Below, in pieces: positions 32,269-34,023 of a stretch of 34,023 bases of DNA. The stretch spans positions 1 to 34,023 of the forward strand of contig JAJTBE010000090.1 of the NCBI GenBank assembly GCA_021287065.1, in the 5' to 3' direction. The stretch's first letter is position 1; the number at the start of each line of letters is the position of its first letter. The notes beneath the pieces are model-generated. The model saw nothing but the letters and a program-made list of their open reading frames with translations. It did no database searches and was not told the origin of the DNA. The position numbers and the translations under genes were made by a program. Source of the DNA: Bacillota bacterium (lineage in GTDB: Bacteria > Vulcanimicrobiota > JAJTBE01).

Positions 32269-33624
32269 TCAGACTATCAGTTTGTTTCCGGCAAGTTTTT
32301 CCCTGATTGCCTGAGTCTCTTTTTCAAGACCAGGCTTTCCGAGAAGGGCAAACATATTCTTCTTGTAGCTCTCCACACCGGGCTGATCAAACGGATTGAC
32401 GCCAAGCATATAGCCGCTGACTGCCACTCCCCATTCAAAGAAGTAGAAAAGCTTGCCTATGGAGTAAGCAGAAATATCAGGGAGATTAATCGTCATATTG
32501 GGAACCCCGCCGTCTCTGTGGGCTGAAGCGGTTCCGAGGAAAGCCTGCCTGTTGACGAATTCGAGTGTTTCTCCCTCAAGGTAATTGAGCTTATCCAAAT
32601 CTTTTTCTTCCCTGCCGAGAAGAATTTTTACTCCTGAATCTTCCACATTGATAAAGGTTTCGAAAATATTGCGCAAACCTTCCTGTATCCACTGGCCCAT
32701 GGAATGAAGATCAGTGGTAAAATCGCATGATGCAGGGAAAATGCCCTTATTTTCCTTGCCCTCTGATTCTCCGTAGAGCTGTTTCCACCATTCAGCCACA
32801 TAATGAAGCTGAGGTTCAAAATTCGAGAGAATTTCCGTTGTTTTGCCTTTTTTATAAAGAATATTTCTGATAGCTGCGTAAACCGCTGACGGGTTTTTTG
32901 TAACATCAGCTTCATCCCTGTACTGGGCTGCGCCGTCTCTTGCTCCCTGAACCAGATCCTTAATGCTGATTCCTGCTGCAGCTATTGGAACCAGACCAAC
33001 GGGAGTGAGAACCGAGAATCTGCCGCCAACATCGTCGGGTATCACATAGGTTTTCATTCCCTCTTCGTCTGCAAGAGTCCTGAGAGCGCCTTTTGAACTG
33101 TCGGTAGTGGCTATTATTCTTCTGCAGCCTTCTTCTTTTCCGTATTTTGCAATCATCCATTCACGGATAATTCTGAATGCCACTGCAGGTTCAGTAGTTG
33201 TGCCTGATTTTGAAATTACATTAACAGTTACTCTTCTGCCTTCCATATGGGCAAGGAGAGATTTGAGATAACGGGGCGAAAGGGACTGACCTGCAAAAAC
33301 AATTTCAATCCCCTCCCCTGACTTTTTAAAAGCGGGAAGAAGGGCATCTATGGCAGCTTTTGCGCCGAGATATGATCCGCCGATTCCTATAACAACAAGA
33401 AGATCTGATTCTTCTCTTATTCTTTTGCCCAGAGCTTCAATCTCTTCAATTTCCTGATCGCTGATTCTGTCAGGAAGGTCAACCCAGCCGAGGAAATCGT
33501 TTCCTTTGCCGGTTTTATTAATGATCATATTTCTTATTTCAGAATAGGATTCCAGTTTTCCGGATAATTCGGACAGAAGGACCGCATCCTGAATGTTTGT
33601 ATAGTCAAGAGTTATTTTTTTCAT
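32269..33624 (-). CDS. pgi: glucose-6-phosphate isomerase
   Basis: Interconverts glucose 6-phosphate and fructose 6-phosphate in glycolysis and gluconeogenesis. At 451 residues it is the short bacterial type, as in Bacillus and Thermotoga. Visible motifs are VIGIGGSYLGAKAA near residue 78, ISKSGTTTEPAVAF near 138, the catalytic-Glu segment SMGQWIQEG, HRDGGVPN near 372 and the C-terminal Lys region DQPGVESYKKNMF. It is the first gene of a three-gene minus-strand cluster. The ribosome binding site is weak (GGCGGTGATT). Its upstream region runs into the right-hand repeat block. Confidence 0.97.
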   Translation of the reverse strand: MKKITLDYTNIQDAVLLSELSGKLESYSEIRNMIINKTGKGNDFLGWVDLPDRISDQEIEEIEALGKRIREESDLLVVIGIGGSYLGAKAAIDALLPAFKKSGEGIEIVFAGQSLSPRYLKSLLAHMEGRRVTVNVISKSGTTTEPAVAFRIIREWMIAKYGKEEGCRRIIATTDSSKGALRTLADEEGMKTYVIPDDVGGRFSVLTPVGLVPIAAAGISIKDLVQGARDGAAQYRDEADVTKNPSAVYAAIRNILYKKGKTTEILSNFEPQLHYVAEWWKQLYGESEGKENKGIFPASCDFTTDLHSMGQWIQEGLRNIFETFINVEDSGVKILLGREEKDLDKLNYLEGETLEFVNRQAFLGTASAHRDGGVPNMTINLPDISAYSIGKLFYFFEWGVAVSGYMLGVNPFDQPGVESYKKNMFALLGKPGLEKETQAIREKLAGNKLIV

Positions 33625-33702
33625 ACAATCACCGCCGATTTAGTATTTTTGGATTCTTACATTTATTTTCCATAAGGATGTATTTTCCTTTATGATGATA
33701 TC

Positions 33703-33883
33703 TGAACATAACTCAGGAGCAGGCAGCGCCTGCGATTCGGTGAATTAGCGGTATATATCAGCAATGTGGAGGTTTGGGGGAAATCTTTTTTCCAAAAAAG
33801 TTCCTCCTACGATCCCCAAAAGCGGTTTTCCCAAGATGCCAGTAAAAATCGGTATATAAACTTTCCCGGACAGGGGATTACCC
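33703..33883 (+). repeat. degenerate copy of repeat module M2
   Basis: The start matches the M2 start (ATAACTCAGGAGCAGGCAGC, the GCAGGC-AGC-GCCTGC hairpin, then GATTCGG and GAATT). After that only scattered blocks agree (GGTTTGGGGGA, TTTTTTCCAAAAAAGTTCC, TTCCCAAGA), so this is a rearranged or decayed copy. Nothing in the 399 bases from 33625 to 34023 supports a gene; a plus-strand frame at 33766-33999 is repeat translation. Confidence 0.6.
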
Positions 33884-34023
33884 GCAATGCCACTGAATTA
33901 GTAAAACTTACTCCAATTTCCAGCCCAATACTCTTGTTTTTCAAGGAGGGAGGTTCGGAGGGCAACCTCGCTTTTTTAAAAAAGCGTGGTTCCCTCTGAC
34001 GGTCCCCAAATCCCCGTCGGTCC
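33884..34023 (+). repeat. repeat modules M1 + M3, right copy
   Basis: 33884-33942 matches 322-380 directly, and 33921-34023 matches the reverse complement of about 733-859. The two share the CCAATACTCTTGTTTTTC junction. A quasi-palindrome lies at 33959-33994. The window ends inside the repeat, so its full length is not seen. Confidence 0.75.

Noticed and set aside
33766-33999. 77-codon plus-strand open frame
   Set aside because: It crosses repeat modules at the right end and has no protein-like conservation or ribosome binding site.
1-34023. CRISPR array, tRNA, rRNA or prophage genes
   Set aside because: No regularly spaced short repeats, no tRNA cloverleaf or rRNA core sequence, and no integrase or phage structural gene were seen on reading both strands.

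Overview
The window reads as chromosomal DNA of an uncultured bacterium, AT-leaning (low-to-mid 40s % GC by eye). Evidence for Bacteria: strong AGGAGG-type ribosome binding sites, sigma70-like promoters, intrinsic terminators, ATG/GTG/TTG starts and lipoprotein signal peptides. The lipoproteins and Pro-rich exported proteins suggest a diderm. WD40 lipoproteins, a membrane-tailed Ser/Thr kinase, a MetV-MetF fusion and a GspF component together recall deep-branching anaerobic lineages such as Wallbacteria or Riflebacteria, but nothing here fixes the taxonomy. No rRNA, tRNA, CRISPR array or transposase gene was seen. Both ends lie in the same family of modular non-coding repeats, so the window may be a contig that broke at repeats.

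Layout. 1-1241: repeat block with a minus-strand terminator. 1242-5647 (-): four-gene cluster with a small P-loop-like protein, a single-pass membrane protein and two WD40 lipoproteins (7 and 14 repeats). 5856-7946 (+): GspF/PilC followed by two short exported, C-terminally membrane-anchored Pro/Ala-rich proteins. 7947-9362 (-): MATE efflux pump. 9600-19668 (-): a compact ten-gene run: deoB, punA, pdp (nucleoside salvage), an APC permease, a MetV-MetF fusion, rnhB, yraN, a Ser/Thr kinase and two half-size chromate transporters. 19669-20109: regulatory-looking non-coding DNA. 20110-21924 (-): C-terminal processing protease plus a small membrane protein.

22170-23093 (-): an orphan Gln/Asn-rich protein behind a near-consensus promoter, a long structured leader and a perfect ribosome binding site. 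23494-24351 (-): exported repeat protein. 24480-28708 (+): Gx-family transporter, Ycf46-like AAA ATPase, plsX and two small envelope proteins. 28880-30637 (+): cysE-cysK cysteine biosynthesis. 30634-33624 (-): glucose-6-phosphate isomerase, an exported stalk-like protein, and an archaemetzincin-family protein that has lost its catalytic zinc motif.

Most genes are housekeeping. The parts most worth follow-up are the WD40 lipoprotein cluster, the catalytically dead archaemetzincin, the strongly expressed Gln/Asn-rich orphan, the tail-anchored pair beside GspF, the Asn-to-Asp change in the purine nucleoside phosphorylase base pocket, and the modular repeats at both ends. Starts were moved inward from the longest reading frame where a ribosome binding site or signal peptide favoured it.
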